Below, in pieces: positions 10,688-18,806 of a stretch of DNA of 64,000 bases. The notes beneath the pieces are model-generated. The model made no database searches and was not told the DNA's origin. It saw only the letters and a program-made list of their open reading frames with translations. Positions within the stretch are counted from its first letter, which is position 1; each line of letters opens with the position of its first letter. The DNA comes from Piscirickettsiaceae bacterium. GTDB lineage: Bacteria > Pseudomonadota > Gammaproteobacteria > Nitrosococcales > Methylophagaceae. The position numbers were made by a program, and so were the translations under genes. The DNA lies in contig JABSQN010000001.1 of assembly GCA_013215825.1 (NCBI GenBank), positions 62,001 through 126,000 of the forward strand, read 5' to 3'.

Positions 10688-10718
10688 TTTTATGGACAGG
10701 GGATGAGTGTCCATAAAA
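10688..10718. promoter_or_regulatory. Perfect 11-bp inverted repeat upstream of pgk
   Basis: TTTTATGGACA (10688-10698) and TGTCCATAAAA (10708-10718) are perfect inverted arms around a 9-bp spacer, 22 bp before the pgk start and immediately after the gap terminator. It could be an operator for a dimeric regulator or a 5'-UTR hairpin. No T tract follows, so it is unlikely to be a terminator. The regulator is unknown. Confidence 0.55.
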
Positions 10719-10740
10719 AATTTAAGTAATGGGGAACAAG

Positions 10741-11916
10741 ATGTCTGTAATTAAAATGGCTGACCTAGATCTAGCCGGTAAACGTGTATTAATTCGTCAA
10801 GATTTAAATGTGCCACTTAAAAATGGTGCGGTTGCTGATGACACGCGTATTCGTGCATCACTTCCAACAATTAAATTAGCGTTAGAAGCCGGAGCTAAAG
10901 TGATATTGATGTCTCACCTTGGTCGTCCAACGGAAGGTGAATATAATGAGGAATTTTCTTTAGCCCCGGTTGCCCGTCATTTAGCTGCATTATTAGGTAA
11001 AGATGTGCGCCTAGAAAGGAACTGGCTTGATGGTGTTAATGTGGGTGCTGGTGAAGTTGTTTTATGTGAAAATGTTCGTTTTAATATAGGCGAAAAGAAA
11101 GATGATGATGCCCTATCACAACAAATGGCATCTTTATGTGACATCTATGTAATGGATGCTTTTGGCACAGCACATCGTGCACATGCTTCAACACATGGTG
11201 TCGCTAAATATGCACCTATTGCTTGTGCTGGACCATTATTATCGGGTGAATTAGAAGCATTAGGTAAAGCATTAGATAATCCAGCTCGCCCTATGGTCGC
11301 TATTGTGGGTGGCTCAAAAGTATCAACAAAATTAACGGTTCTGGAATCATTATCAAAAATTGTTGATCAATTGATAGTGGGTGGCGGTATCGCTAATACC
11401 TTTATTGCAGCAGCGGGACACAATGTTGGCAAATCTTTATACGAGCCAGATTTAATTGATATATGTAATAAATTAACGGCAGATGCTCAGGCTGATGGTC
11501 GAAGTATCCCAGTACCAACAGATGTTGTGTGTGCAAAAGAGTTTGCTGAAACGGCCGATGCAACATTAATGGCAACAGGCGATGTGCAAGATGATGACAT
11601 GATCTTTGATATTGGTCCTAATTCAGCGGCTGAACTTGCTGAAATTATCAAAAATGCCGGCACAATTGTGTGGAATGGCCCGTTGGGCGTATTTGAATTT
11701 GATCAATTCGGTGAAGGTACTAAAGCGATTGCAATGGCGATTGCAGAATCAAAAGCATTTTCAATTGCCGGTGGTGGTGATACGCTTGCAGCAGTAGCCA
11801 AATATAATATTAGTGATGACATCTCATATATCTCAACAGGTGGTGGGGCTTTTCTTGAATTCCTTGAAGGAAAAGAATTACCGGCGGTTGCAATGCTTGA
11901 ATCACGCGTAAACTAG
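10741..11916 (+). CDS. pgk: Phosphoglycerate kinase
   Basis: ATP-forming step from 1,3-bisphosphoglycerate to 3-phosphoglycerate. It is 391 aa. The N-terminal substrate domain begins [26 protein letters not shown] with HLGRPT close by; the C-terminal nucleotide domain has [17 protein letters not shown] and GGGDTLAAV. An in-frame ATG at 10729 exists, but 10741 follows GGGGA (10731-10735) at good spacing and matches the family N-terminus exactly. pyk begins 17 bp after its stop. Confidence 0.97.
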   Translation: MSVIKMADLDLAGKRVLIRQDLNVPLKNGAVADDTRIRASLPTIKLALEAGAKVILMSHLGRPTEGEYNEEFSLAPVARHLAALLGKDVRLERNWLDGVNVGAGEVVLCENVRFNIGEKKDDDALSQQMASLCDIYVMDAFGTAHRAHASTHGVAKYAPIACAGPLLSGELEALGKALDNPARPMVAIVGGSKVSTKLTVLESLSKIVDQLIVGGGIANTFIAAAGHNVGKSLYEPDLIDICNKLTADAQADGRSIPVPTDVVCAKEFAETADATLMATGDVQDDDMIFDIGPNSAAELAEIIKNAGTIVWNGPLGVFEFDQFGEGTKAIAMAIAESKAFSIAGGGDTLAAVAKYNISDDISYISTGGGAFLEFLEGKELPAVAMLESRVN

Positions 11917-11933
11917 ACTATAGGACTTAATAA

Positions 11934-13385
11934 GTGGCAGTAAAAAGAAGAACAAAGATTGTTGCAACCTTAGGGCCAGCAAGTAATACACCTGAAGTAC
12001 TCGATGCGTTAATAGAAGCTGGCGTCGATGTTGTACGGCTTAACTTTTCTCATGGCTCTTCAGAGGAACATATTGCACTTGCGGAAACGGTGCGAAATAG
12101 AGCGCGTGCTTATGGTCGCCAAGTGGGAATTTTAGCCGATATGCAGGGGCCTAAGATCCGAATTGCACGATTTATCACTGGTACTGTTTTTCTTGAAGAC
12201 GGTGCACAGTTTATTTTAGATGCGGAGCTTGATATCGATGCAGGAAACGTTGAACACGTTGGTATTGACTACAAGCAATTACCACAAGATGTAAAACGTG
12301 GCGATACGTTACTACTTGATGATGGTCGTATTGTATTCTGGGTTGAAAAAGTTGAAGATCAGCGAATTATCTGTAAAGTTATTATTGGTGGTGACCTATC
12401 AAATAACAAGGGGATTAACCGCCAAGGAGGTGGTTTATCAGCAGAAGCTCTAACAGAGAAAGACAAAGCAGACATTATTACTGCCGCAAAAATGCAGGCA
12501 GATTATGTTGCCATTTCATTCCCACGATCAGCAGAAGACATTCACCTCGCGCGAAAGCTATTACGTGATGCTGGTGGTTATGGTGGCATTATTGCTAAGA
12601 TTGAACGTGCTGAAGCCTTAGATGTTATTGATGAAATCATTGCTGCATCTGATGCCGTTATGGTGGCTCGTGGAGATTTGGGTGTTGAGGTGGGGGATGC
12701 CGCATTACCGCCTATCCAGAAAGATATTATTATTCGTGCTCGTCGACAGAATAAGGTGGTTATTACGGCCACTCAAATGATGGAATCCATGATTACCAAT
12801 GCTATTCCGACACGAGCAGAAGTGTTTGATGTCGCCAATGCCGTGTTAGACGGTACTGATGCTGTAATGTTGTCAGGCGAAACCGCTGTTGGTAAATACC
12901 CTGTTAAAGTCATTGAAGCTGTAGATCGTATTTGTCTTGAAGCTGAACAACAGAGAGAAATTAGGGTGTCACGTCACCGTATGGATTCACAGTTTGAACG
13001 CATGGATGAAGCGATTGCCATGGGCGCAATGTATATGGCGAATCACCTTGATGTGAAAGCGATTGCTGCATTAACCGAAACAGGTACAACACCATTATGG
13101 ATGTCACGAATTAGTTCTGGCATTCCTATCTTTGCACTGACACCCCACGTAGAAACACGGAGAAAGGTAACCTTATATCGTGGTGTTTATCCAGTCAGTT
13201 TTACCGTTGATCATGATGATCATGCATCGTTAAATAAAGAGGCAGTCGATGAGTTAAAGCGGCGAGGAGTGGTGCGTGATGGTGATCTTGTTATCATTAC
13301 CAAAGGTGATTTAGAGGTTCAAGGAAGTACTAATGCGCTGAAATTAGTTCGTGTTGGTGATATGGTAGAACCTAAGAACAACTAA
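11934..13385 (+). CDS. pyk: Pyruvate kinase
   Basis: Converts phosphoenolpyruvate and ADP to pyruvate and ATP. It is 483 aa, the size of the PykA-type enzyme. It has RRTKIVATLGPAS and LNFSHGS at the N-terminus, the catalytic lysine region IIAKIERAEALD, ARGDLGVEV, and the substrate loop TATQMMESM...PTRAEV. The start is a GTG at 11934 behind TAGGAC. It is co-transcribed with pgk (17 bp gap) and probably with fba (48 bp gap). Confidence 0.97.
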   Translation: MAVKRRTKIVATLGPASNTPEVLDALIEAGVDVVRLNFSHGSSEEHIALAETVRNRARAYGRQVGILADMQGPKIRIARFITGTVFLEDGAQFILDAELDIDAGNVEHVGIDYKQLPQDVKRGDTLLLDDGRIVFWVEKVEDQRIICKVIIGGDLSNNKGINRQGGGLSAEALTEKDKADIITAAKMQADYVAISFPRSAEDIHLARKLLRDAGGYGGIIAKIERAEALDVIDEIIAASDAVMVARGDLGVEVGDAALPPIQKDIIIRARRQNKVVITATQMMESMITNAIPTRAEVFDVANAVLDGTDAVMLSGETAVGKYPVKVIEAVDRICLEAEQQREIRVSRHRMDSQFERMDEAIAMGAMYMANHLDVKAIAALTETGTTPLWMSRISSGIPIFALTPHVETRRKVTLYRGVYPVSFTVDHDDHASLNKEAVDELKRRGVVRDGDLVIITKGDLEVQGSTNALKLVRVGDMVEPKNN

Positions 13386-13433
13386 AAGTAGCAAGTACAT
13401 TTAATAGCTGCTTCATAATTAAGGAGAGCTGTT

Positions 13434-14483
13434 ATGGCTTTAATTTCATTAAGACAACTTTTAGATTACGCCGCAGAGCATACCTTTGCTATACCCGCAT
13501 TTAATGTTAGCAATATGGAGCAAGTTCAATCCATTATGCAAGCCGCTGATGCCTGCAATAGCCCCGTTATTATGCAAGGCTCGGCAGGCGCTAGAAAATA
13601 TGCAGGTGAAGCTTTTTTACGCCATCTAATCCTAGCTGCAATTGAAGAATATCCACATATTCCCGTGGTGATGCATCAAGATCATGGTGCTTCACCCGAT
13701 ATTTGTGCCCGTTCCATTCAATCTGGTTTTAGCTCCGTGATGATGGATGGCTCATTATTAGCCGATATGCAAACCCCTTCTTCATTTGAATACAATGTCG
13801 ACGTCACTCGCAAAGTAGTTGATATGGCACATGCTTGTGGCGTATCAGTTGAAGGTGAAATCGGCTGCCTCGGTTCATTAGAAACTGGCATGATGGGCGA
13901 AGAAGATGGGCATGGTTCCTTGGAAAAATTAGATATTAGCCAATTATTAACCGATCCTGATGAAGCCGTAGAATTCGTTAAACAAACTCAAATAGATGCC
14001 TTAGCTGTAGCCATTGGTACCAGCCACGGTGCCTATAAGTTTTCTAAACCGCCTACTGGTGACGTGTTAGCAATAAGCCGTTTAAAAACATTACAACAAC
14101 GGCTACCGAACACCCACTTTGTTATGCATGGCTCCAGCTCCGTACCGCAAGACTGGTTAAAAATCATTAACGATCATGGTGGTGATATCACCCAAACTTA
14201 TGGCGTACCTGTTGATGAAATAGTCGAAGGCATCAAATATGGTGTACGCAAAGTAAATATTGATACCGACCTACGCATGGCATCAACCGGCTCTATTCGT
14301 CGTTACTTAGACCAACCAGAGAATGCATCTGACTTTGACCCTCGTAAGTTCTATAAAGTGGCATTAGAAGCCATGCAAGTCATTTGTCAGGCGCGTTATG
14401 AAGCCTTTGGTAGTGCCGGTCATGCAAGCAAGATTAAAGCAATACCATTAGATCAGATGGTTGCACGTTACGCACGGGGATAA
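13434..14483 (+). CDS. fba: Fructose-bisphosphate aldolase, class II (Calvin-type subfamily)
   Basis: Zinc-dependent aldol cleavage or formation of fructose 1,6-bisphosphate (and possibly sedoheptulose bisphosphate). It is 349 aa with the zinc and active-site segment [20 protein letters not shown], the phosphate-binding HGSSSVPQ and [10 protein letters not shown]. The length and GARKYAGE segment fit the subfamily often linked to Calvin or RuMP pathways. AAGGAG precedes the ATG. It ends the glycolytic block, and foreign cassette DNA begins about 90 bp later. Confidence 0.95.
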   Translation: MALISLRQLLDYAAEHTFAIPAFNVSNMEQVQSIMQAADACNSPVIMQGSAGARKYAGEAFLRHLILAAIEEYPHIPVVMHQDHGASPDICARSIQSGFSSVMMDGSLLADMQTPSSFEYNVDVTRKVVDMAHACGVSVEGEIGCLGSLETGMMGEEDGHGSLEKLDISQLLTDPDEAVEFVKQTQIDALAVAIGTSHGAYKFSKPPTGDVLAISRLKTLQQRLPNTHFVMHGSSSVPQDWLKIINDHGGDITQTYGVPVDEIVEGIKYGVRKVNIDTDLRMASTGSIRRYLDQPENASDFDPRKFYKVALEAMQVICQARYEAFGSAGHASKIKAIPLDQMVARYARG

Positions 14484-14484
14484 T

Positions 14485-14563
14485 AATTCTCTGTTTGGCC
14501 TTGGTTATCCACTTACAAAGAATTAAAGTCCTTATAGGTATAGGAATTACAGAGAATTTTTTA
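14485..14563 (+). terminator. Long-loop inverted repeat with T tract after fba
   Basis: AATTCTCTGT (14485-14494) and ACAGAGAATT (14549-14558) are perfect 10-bp arms, 54 bp apart, with TTTTT after the right arm. It starts right after the fba stop and could terminate the pgk-pyk-fba transcript. The large loop makes it less certain than an ordinary terminator. Confidence 0.45.
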
Positions 14564-14574
14564 TTCTCGTTAAT

Positions 14575-14586
14575 AACAAGTTAGGC
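14575..14586 (+). other. attI-like / attC half-site at the left edge of the cassette array
   Basis: AACAAGTTAGGC contains the integron core GTTRRRY (GTTAGGC at 14580-14586) and resembles the 3' end of attI1, where the same heptamer follows AACAAA. No full partner R'' site was found 50-100 bp upstream. This looks like the insertion point (G^TT) of the first cassette: either an attI whose integrase is gone or a simple secondary site. Confidence 0.55.
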
Positions 14587-14629
14587 AATTAATAGTATTT
14601 ATCGAGCTTTAAATATAGAAGGCATCCTG

Positions 14630-15103
14630 ATGCGTAAAAGAATTATCAGTTCAGATGACAAACAAAAGATTAATTCTGATCATAAATGGTTGGATATCGA
14701 GAAGATTGTAGTAGTTGAAGTCACCTCAGAGGAGGAAGCGTTCCCAATCGAGTCCGCACTGCTGCCTGGTAAAGTCTCGGAGTGGCGTGCCTCAGGTCAA
14801 GGAAAACAGATGATTAGGCTTTTCTTCGACAATCCTCAGAGGCTCCAATGGATCAGGTTGAAATTTGAAGAGTTAGAGATTGAGCGTACGCAAGAATATG
14901 TTTTGCGTTGGTCTCCGGACGGTGGTCAATCGTACCAAGAAATTATAAGACAGCAGTGGAACTTCAGTCCTGAAGGTGCAACCAGTGAAATTGAAGATTA
15001 TCAGGTAGAACTACCGGCAGTAACTATTCTTGAGTTGAGCATCAATCCAGATATAAGTGAGAGAAATGCATTTGCGTCTTTAAAGGAGTTACGGCTTGCC
15101 TAA
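14630..15103 (+). CDS. Integron cassette protein, XRCC1/discoidin-like
   Basis: A 157-aa soluble protein with no signal peptide. The core (KVSEWRASGQGKQMIRLFF ... LRWSPDGGQSYQEIIRQQW ... EIEDYQVELPAVTILELSI) looks like a single beta-sandwich of the XRCC1 N-terminal or F5/8-type C class. I recall this family as common in environmental gene cassettes, where its role is not known. The stop codon TAA lies inside the R'' box of the following attC, a classical cassette layout. It is the first gene of the array, 44 bp after the attI-like site. Confidence 0.7.
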   Translation: MRKRIISSDDKQKINSDHKWLDIEKIVVVEVTSEEEAFPIESALLPGKVSEWRASGQGKQMIRLFFDNPQRLQWIRLKFEELEIERTQEYVLRWSPDGGQSYQEIIRQQWNFSPEGATSEIEDYQVELPAVTILELSINPDISERNAFASLKELRLA

Positions 15104-15146
15104 CAAGGCCGTTCAACTCGGACATGCCTCCGCGGCGACGTTAGGC
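15098..15146 (+). other. attC site 1 (integron recombination site)
   Basis: GCCTAAC (R'', 15098-15104) and GTTAGGC (R', 15140-15146) are perfectly complementary. Inner boxes GGCCG and CGGCG pair, around a TCGGACATGCCTCCGCGG centre. The 49-bp length is at the short end for attC. It closes cassette 1, whose stop codon it contains, and opens cassette 2 at G^TT 15140. Confidence 0.9.
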
Positions 15147-15169
15147 ATTCTTATTAAAATGGAGTTTAT

Positions 15170-16018
15170 GTGTTGACTAAAAAGCAACCCGCAGGGATAC
15201 AGTATTTAGGAGAAAGTGGTTTAACGGAGTCCTGTAAGCAAGCTGTTATAAAGCTTATTCATTTCGGAGATAAAATTGAAGAAGTGAAGATACTTACCGC
15301 TGAAGGTGATCATTCTAATTCCCATGCACTTTTATTAACTATTGATTATGGGACGCAAGTCGCGATTAAAGACGGCTTCTCTTCAGGCTACCCAGGTGAA
15401 GGGCCTCGGGGCTATGCGTTTGTTTTAAATTTACTCAGTCAATACACTGAAAATATCGGTGAATATATTACTCCAATTAATATATTTGAACGTCTTGTTA
15501 AATCTTGCCTTACAGCTCAAGATATTGAATCAATTGATAATTTGAAGAAGGTTCGACCGGCAAGGTGGTATGATTTTGTTCCTTACCGAAAAGAAGATAA
15601 GCCAGATGTGTTTTACGAATTCCCTTTAACAATTCCAATGGCTTTGATTGATCATCGCTTAATCGAAATAGCGCTAGAGTTTAATAGCAACCCCGATAAT
15701 TCGATACTAAATGCATACCGAAAGATTGAATCTATAGTTAGAGAAAGAACAAACTTAACCCATGAAAGTAGTACAAAGTTATTTTCAAAGGCATTTCAGA
15801 GTGATGAATCTATTCTTTACTGGAAAGGCTTAGATTCTGGTGAGAGTAAAGGACGTGCCTCTCTCTTTACTAGTGCATTTATGGCTTACCGAAACAATAG
15901 AGCTCATCAAGAGCCCAAGCATAATTTAGATAATGATATCCGAGAATTTTTACTAATAAATCAGCTTTTTATTTTAGAAAAAGAAGCGATAATCAGAGAA
16001 GTTGCTACTGCAGAGTAA
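15170..16018 (+). CDS. Integron cassette protein with C-terminal HEPN-like (TIGR02391/Ymh-type) domain
   Basis: A 282-aa cytoplasmic protein. Residues 1 to about 175 match nothing I recognise. From about residue 180 (ILNAYRKIESIVRERTNL ... TKLFSKAFQ) it follows the TIGR02391 pattern. At 241-246 it has R-N-N-R-A-H, which fits the catalytic Rx4-6H motif of HEPN ribonucleases and lies in the expected helix (FMAYRNNRAHQEP). The start is a GTG at 15170 behind GGAG; the overlapping ATG at 15168 hits a stop at once. It is the sole gene of cassette 2. HEPN proteins often act as toxins or phage-defence effectors, but the role here is inferred. Confidence 0.7.
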   Translation: MLTKKQPAGIQYLGESGLTESCKQAVIKLIHFGDKIEEVKILTAEGDHSNSHALLLTIDYGTQVAIKDGFSSGYPGEGPRGYAFVLNLLSQYTENIGEYITPINIFERLVKSCLTAQDIESIDNLKKVRPARWYDFVPYRKEDKPDVFYEFPLTIPMALIDHRLIEIALEFNSNPDNSILNAYRKIESIVRERTNLTHESSTKLFSKAFQSDESILYWKGLDSGESKGRASLFTSAFMAYRNNRAHQEPKHNLDNDIREFLLINQLFILEKEAIIREVATAE

Positions 16019-16023
16019 AAAAT

Positions 16024-16122
16024 GCCTAACAAGCACTTCAAACGGAACAAAAACAGTTGGCTTTTGCTCCTTTGTCGCTAATTTTAGCCAACAATTTTTT
16101 GCCGCTTAGCAAGGCGTTAGAT
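16024..16122 (+). other. attC site 2 (long, VCR-like)
   Basis: GCCTAAC (16024-16030) begins 5 bp after the HEPN gene stop and GTTAGAT (16116-16122) ends the site. The last two bases of R' differ from the R'' complement, as expected because R' belongs to the next cassette. The 99-bp site contains an internal GTTGGC/GCCAAC stem, like the long attC sites of sedentary chromosomal integrons. Confidence 0.85.
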
Positions 16123-16132
16123 TTTTCGAGGC

Positions 16133-17224
16133 ATGATGAAATATACAAAAATTATCGGTAGCACTGTCATAGCATTAGCTACATTATTAGCGTGTACCTC
16201 TATTTTATCTCAAAATAATGAAGAGATAGTAATGGAAAATAAACCCAAACATCACGCCATTACTGGATTCCAAAACCATCCTTTTGTCGAAACCGCGGCT
16301 CCTAAAGGAATGTTTTTTTATCTTCGGAGGTTCTGGGGGGCAATATTTACCCCCGACATTCCGGATGAACATGCATTGTCTGAGCTGGAGTCTACGCGGC
16401 TATTAGATTCCATTGAAGGTGATCGTATTACTTGGTTGGGGCATGCCAGTTTTCTAATTAAAACTTCTGAATTAACGATTTTGACAGATCCATTTTTGAC
16501 AGAATTCGCCAGTCCTGTTTCATGGGCAGGACCGAGAAGGTTTGTAGATCCCGGTATTCCTTTAAATAAATTACCACCATTAGATGTTGTGCTTGTTTCA
16601 CATAATCATTATGACCACTTGGATGATGAAACTGTTCGTAAATTAAAAAACAAAGAACAAATTCATGTTGTTGTCCCACTAGGCCTGAAATACTTTTTTA
16701 CTGAGCGTGGATATGTCAAGGTGACTGAGCTAGATTGGGGCGAACGTGTATCCATTGGTGGTATAGAGATATCCTCTTTACCCGCTGTTCATGACTCAGC
16801 GCGTACCACTGATGACCATAATCAGACCTTGTGGGGATCCTGGGTAATTGAGAGCCCAGGAAATAGAATTATCTTTATTGGTGATACCGGGTATTCAGAA
16901 ACAATCTTTAATAGTATTGGCGAGGAATATGGTTCATTTGATTATGCAATTTTGCCCATAGGTGCTTATGAGCCCAGAGAATTAATGTGGATGTCACATA
17001 TTACTCCAGAAGAAGCCGTTGCAATTGGAAAAGAAGTCCATGCAAAAACATTGATTGCTTCTCATTGGGGTACAGTTAGTAGTTTGTCTGATGAGCCTCC
17101 ATGGGAACCTCCAAAACGGTTTGAAAAAGCAGGACTTGATAATGGATTCTCAAACAAAACTCTGTGGGTCATGAAGGTGGGTGAGACACGTCCACTTTCA
17201 CAAAGGGTTTTATCTAAAAAATAA
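16133..17224 (+). CDS. Cassette-encoded MBL-fold hydrolase, NAPE-PLD-like, predicted lipoprotein
   Basis: A 363-aa protein. The signal peptide has a lipobox (LATLLAC, lipidated C21), so it is probably anchored in the periplasm or outer membrane. The body is the metallo-beta-lactamase fold of the N-acylphosphatidylethanolamine phospholipase D / UlaG-like group. It shows ITWLGHASFLIKT, the metal motif SHNHYDHLD, PAVHDSART, FIGDTGYSE and the late histidine in ASHWGT. Homologues cleave phosphodiesters or lactones; the substrate here is unknown. It is the first of two genes in cassette 3, following attC2 by 10 bp. It is long for a cassette gene. Confidence 0.75.
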   Translation: MMKYTKIIGSTVIALATLLACTSILSQNNEEIVMENKPKHHAITGFQNHPFVETAAPKGMFFYLRRFWGAIFTPDIPDEHALSELESTRLLDSIEGDRITWLGHASFLIKTSELTILTDPFLTEFASPVSWAGPRRFVDPGIPLNKLPPLDVVLVSHNHYDHLDDETVRKLKNKEQIHVVVPLGLKYFFTERGYVKVTELDWGERVSIGGIEISSLPAVHDSARTTDDHNQTLWGSWVIESPGNRIIFIGDTGYSETIFNSIGEEYGSFDYAILPIGAYEPRELMWMSHITPEEAVAIGKEVHAKTLIASHWGTVSSLSDEPPWEPPKRFEKAGLDNGFSNKTLWVMKVGETRPLSQRVLSKK

Positions 17225-17254
17225 TTAATATTGATACAAGGCAAATCAACATAT

Positions 17255-17995
17255 ATGAGACATACAATATTAAAATTAGGCCGAATAAAATTAGTGTTCA
17301 TCATAACGGCTATTGCGATATTTTTAGCCATAACTACTGACGCTGTAATTGCTGAAATATTGCACCATAATCTTAATCCTAGAGAAGACTTTCTTCGTGC
17401 AGCAATAATACCTTTACTGATTACACCTTTTATATCTTGGTATCTTATTGGCTTGCTGTTTGAGCTAGATAAGCTTGAGAAAGAAATGACGCTACTTGCC
17501 ACATATGATGAATTAACAGGGCTTTTAAATCGTCGATCTTTCTACAACTTAGGTAATGCATTACATAAGTACTCTATACGAAACAAACAAAATTATTCAG
17601 TGCTATCCATAGATTTAGATTATTTTAAAAAAATAAATGATGAGTTTGGTCATGCTGCTGGTGACGCAGTTTTGAAATCATTTGGAGATATTTCAAATAG
17701 CTTATCAAGGGATAGTGACATTGTTGCACGTTTAGGTGGCGAAGAATTTGTATTCTTTTTACCTAATACAAATTTAAAACAAGCGAAAAATTTTGCGCAG
17801 AGATTATACGAAAAAATACAAATAACAGATGTAGTTTTCAACAACAAATCCATCAAATATACATTAAGTACTGGCGTGGCTATAAATGAATGCAATGAGA
17901 ATGTACCGCTAAAGACAATCTTAAAACACTCTGATAAAGCTCTTTATGCCGCAAAAAATAATGGTAGAAACCAGATAGCGATTTATGATAAATAA
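17255..17995 (+). CDS. Cassette-encoded diguanylate cyclase (two-TM, GGEEF)
   Basis: A 246-aa inner-membrane protein. Two predicted membrane helices (about residues 11-32 and 50-68) are followed directly by a GGDEF domain. It has TYDELTGLLNRRSF, DLDYFKKINDEFGH, and the active signature RLGGEEF. The product-inhibition I-site RDSD lies five residues before GGEEF, so it should make c-di-GMP under feedback control. The ATG at 17255 is preferred to an upstream TTG at 17231. It lies 30 bp after the MBL gene with no attC between, and attC3 begins at its stop, so both genes share one cassette. Confidence 0.85.
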   Translation: MRHTILKLGRIKLVFIITAIAIFLAITTDAVIAEILHHNLNPREDFLRAAIIPLLITPFISWYLIGLLFELDKLEKEMTLLATYDELTGLLNRRSFYNLGNALHKYSIRNKQNYSVLSIDLDYFKKINDEFGHAAGDAVLKSFGDISNSLSRDSDIVARLGGEEFVFFLPNTNLKQAKNFAQRLYEKIQITDVVFNNKSIKYTLSTGVAINECNENVPLKTILKHSDKALYAAKNNGRNQIAIYDK

Positions 17996-18058
17996 TACTA
18001 ACAAATCGTTCAAGTGCGACCTCCGCTTCGCTACGGCCACTTAACTCAATCGTTAGGC
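17996..18058 (+). other. attC site 3
   Basis: TACTAAC (R'', 17996-18002) starts right after the diguanylate cyclase stop, and GTTAGGC (R', 18052-18058) ends the 63-bp site. The inner boxes CAAGTG and CACTTA pair around a CTCCGCTTCGCTACGG centre. It is the last full recombination site in the array. Confidence 0.88.
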
Positions 18059-18067
18059 ATACTAAAT

Positions 18068-18265
18068 ATGAACAAACCATAGATTGGAGCATTTTTCTAT
18101 TTTCTAGATGTTATTTTTTCAATTGGTGTTTTTGGGATTCTATTTACGGTTGCCATTCCTGAATGTTTTACTACCTTAGAATATATGTCTCATTTCTGGA
18201 ACACCCCAGAAGGGAAAGAAGTCATAACCATAAATTCAACACTTGATCATCCCCCGATAAAATAG
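18068..18265 (+). pseudogene. Remnant of a fourth cassette: small membrane protein broken by a nonsense codon
   Basis: Ten bases after attC3 an ATG opens a frame that stops at codon 5 (TAG at 18080) but then stays open for 60 further codons. That stretch includes a membrane-like segment (FLDVIFSIGVFGILFTVAI) and FTTLEYMSHFWNTPEGKE. The position is where a cassette gene should start. The last seven codons lie in what looks like an IS end (from 18244), so the original 3' end and its attC appear lost. A leaderless or ATT-started short protein is a less likely alternative. Confidence 0.5.
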
Positions 18266-18270
18266 ACACC
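18244..18270 (+). mobile_element. Probable IS3-family left-end remnant
   Basis: The 27 bp starting TGATCATCCCCCGATAAAAT and ending TAGACACC have the look of an IS3-family terminal repeat (TG...CCCC...GACA). They are partly alignable with the IS3-type ends at 35073-35108 and 39052-39088. A short ATG-led frame at 18301-18396 could be a decayed orfA start, but no transposase body follows before crcB. Confidence 0.35.
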
Positions 18271-18291
18271 TCTTTATTAACAATAAAGAGG
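18269..18291. repeat. Perfect 10-bp hairpin between array and crcB
   Basis: CCTCTTTATT (18269-18278) and AATAAAGAGG (18282-18291) flank a 3-nt loop. No T tract follows on the plus strand. It overlaps the end of the putative IS terminus, so it may be part of the IS subterminal sequence or a transcription roadblock between array and crcB. The stretch from there to 18435 shows nothing else recognisable. Confidence 0.5.
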
Positions 18292-18435
18292 AGATGTTCA
18301 ATGCAAAACACACACGCGACTAATACGTTCATTTTTAGCCGAGGAAGCATCGTTATTTTGCTAGAGATACAATCAGTTGCGAGTAAAAGTGCGTAATAAG
18401 GTAAACTATGACTTTATTTAATTGAGATTGTACAA

Positions 18436-18806
18436 GTGCAACAGTTATTAGCAATTGCTGGTGGTGGTGCCTTAGGCGCTGTGTTGCGTTTTGGCATGTC
18501 ATCTAATATTTATCGCTTGCTTGGCCGAGATTTTCCTTATGGAACTTTGGCCGTGAATGTCTTAGGCTCATTTTTGATGGGGATTTTCTTCATTTTAATC
18601 ATTGAGCGCGGCATGTTGTCTGCTGAATGGCGAGCTGTGATTATGATTGGTTTTTTAGGCGCATTTACTACCTTTTCTACTTTCTCAATCGAAACCTTAA
18701 CCTTATTAGAGTCTGGTGAATTAAGCCGTGCTGCGCTTAATATCTTTTTAAGTGTTGCTTTGTGTCTTGTTGCAACATGGCTTGGATTGGTCATGGGAAG
18801 ACAGTT

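Noticed and set aside
14484-14586. A full attC site ahead of the first cassette
   Set aside because: The long inverted repeat here has no GCCTAAC-type R'' box; only the right-hand GTTAGGC fits.
18301-18396. Short ATG-led frame before crcB as a real gene
   Set aside because: 31 codons with no clear relative; more likely a decayed IS orfA start or chance.
18292-18435. Fluoride riboswitch ahead of crcB
   Set aside because: The conserved crcB-motif pseudoknot elements were not found; the stretch looks like IS debris.
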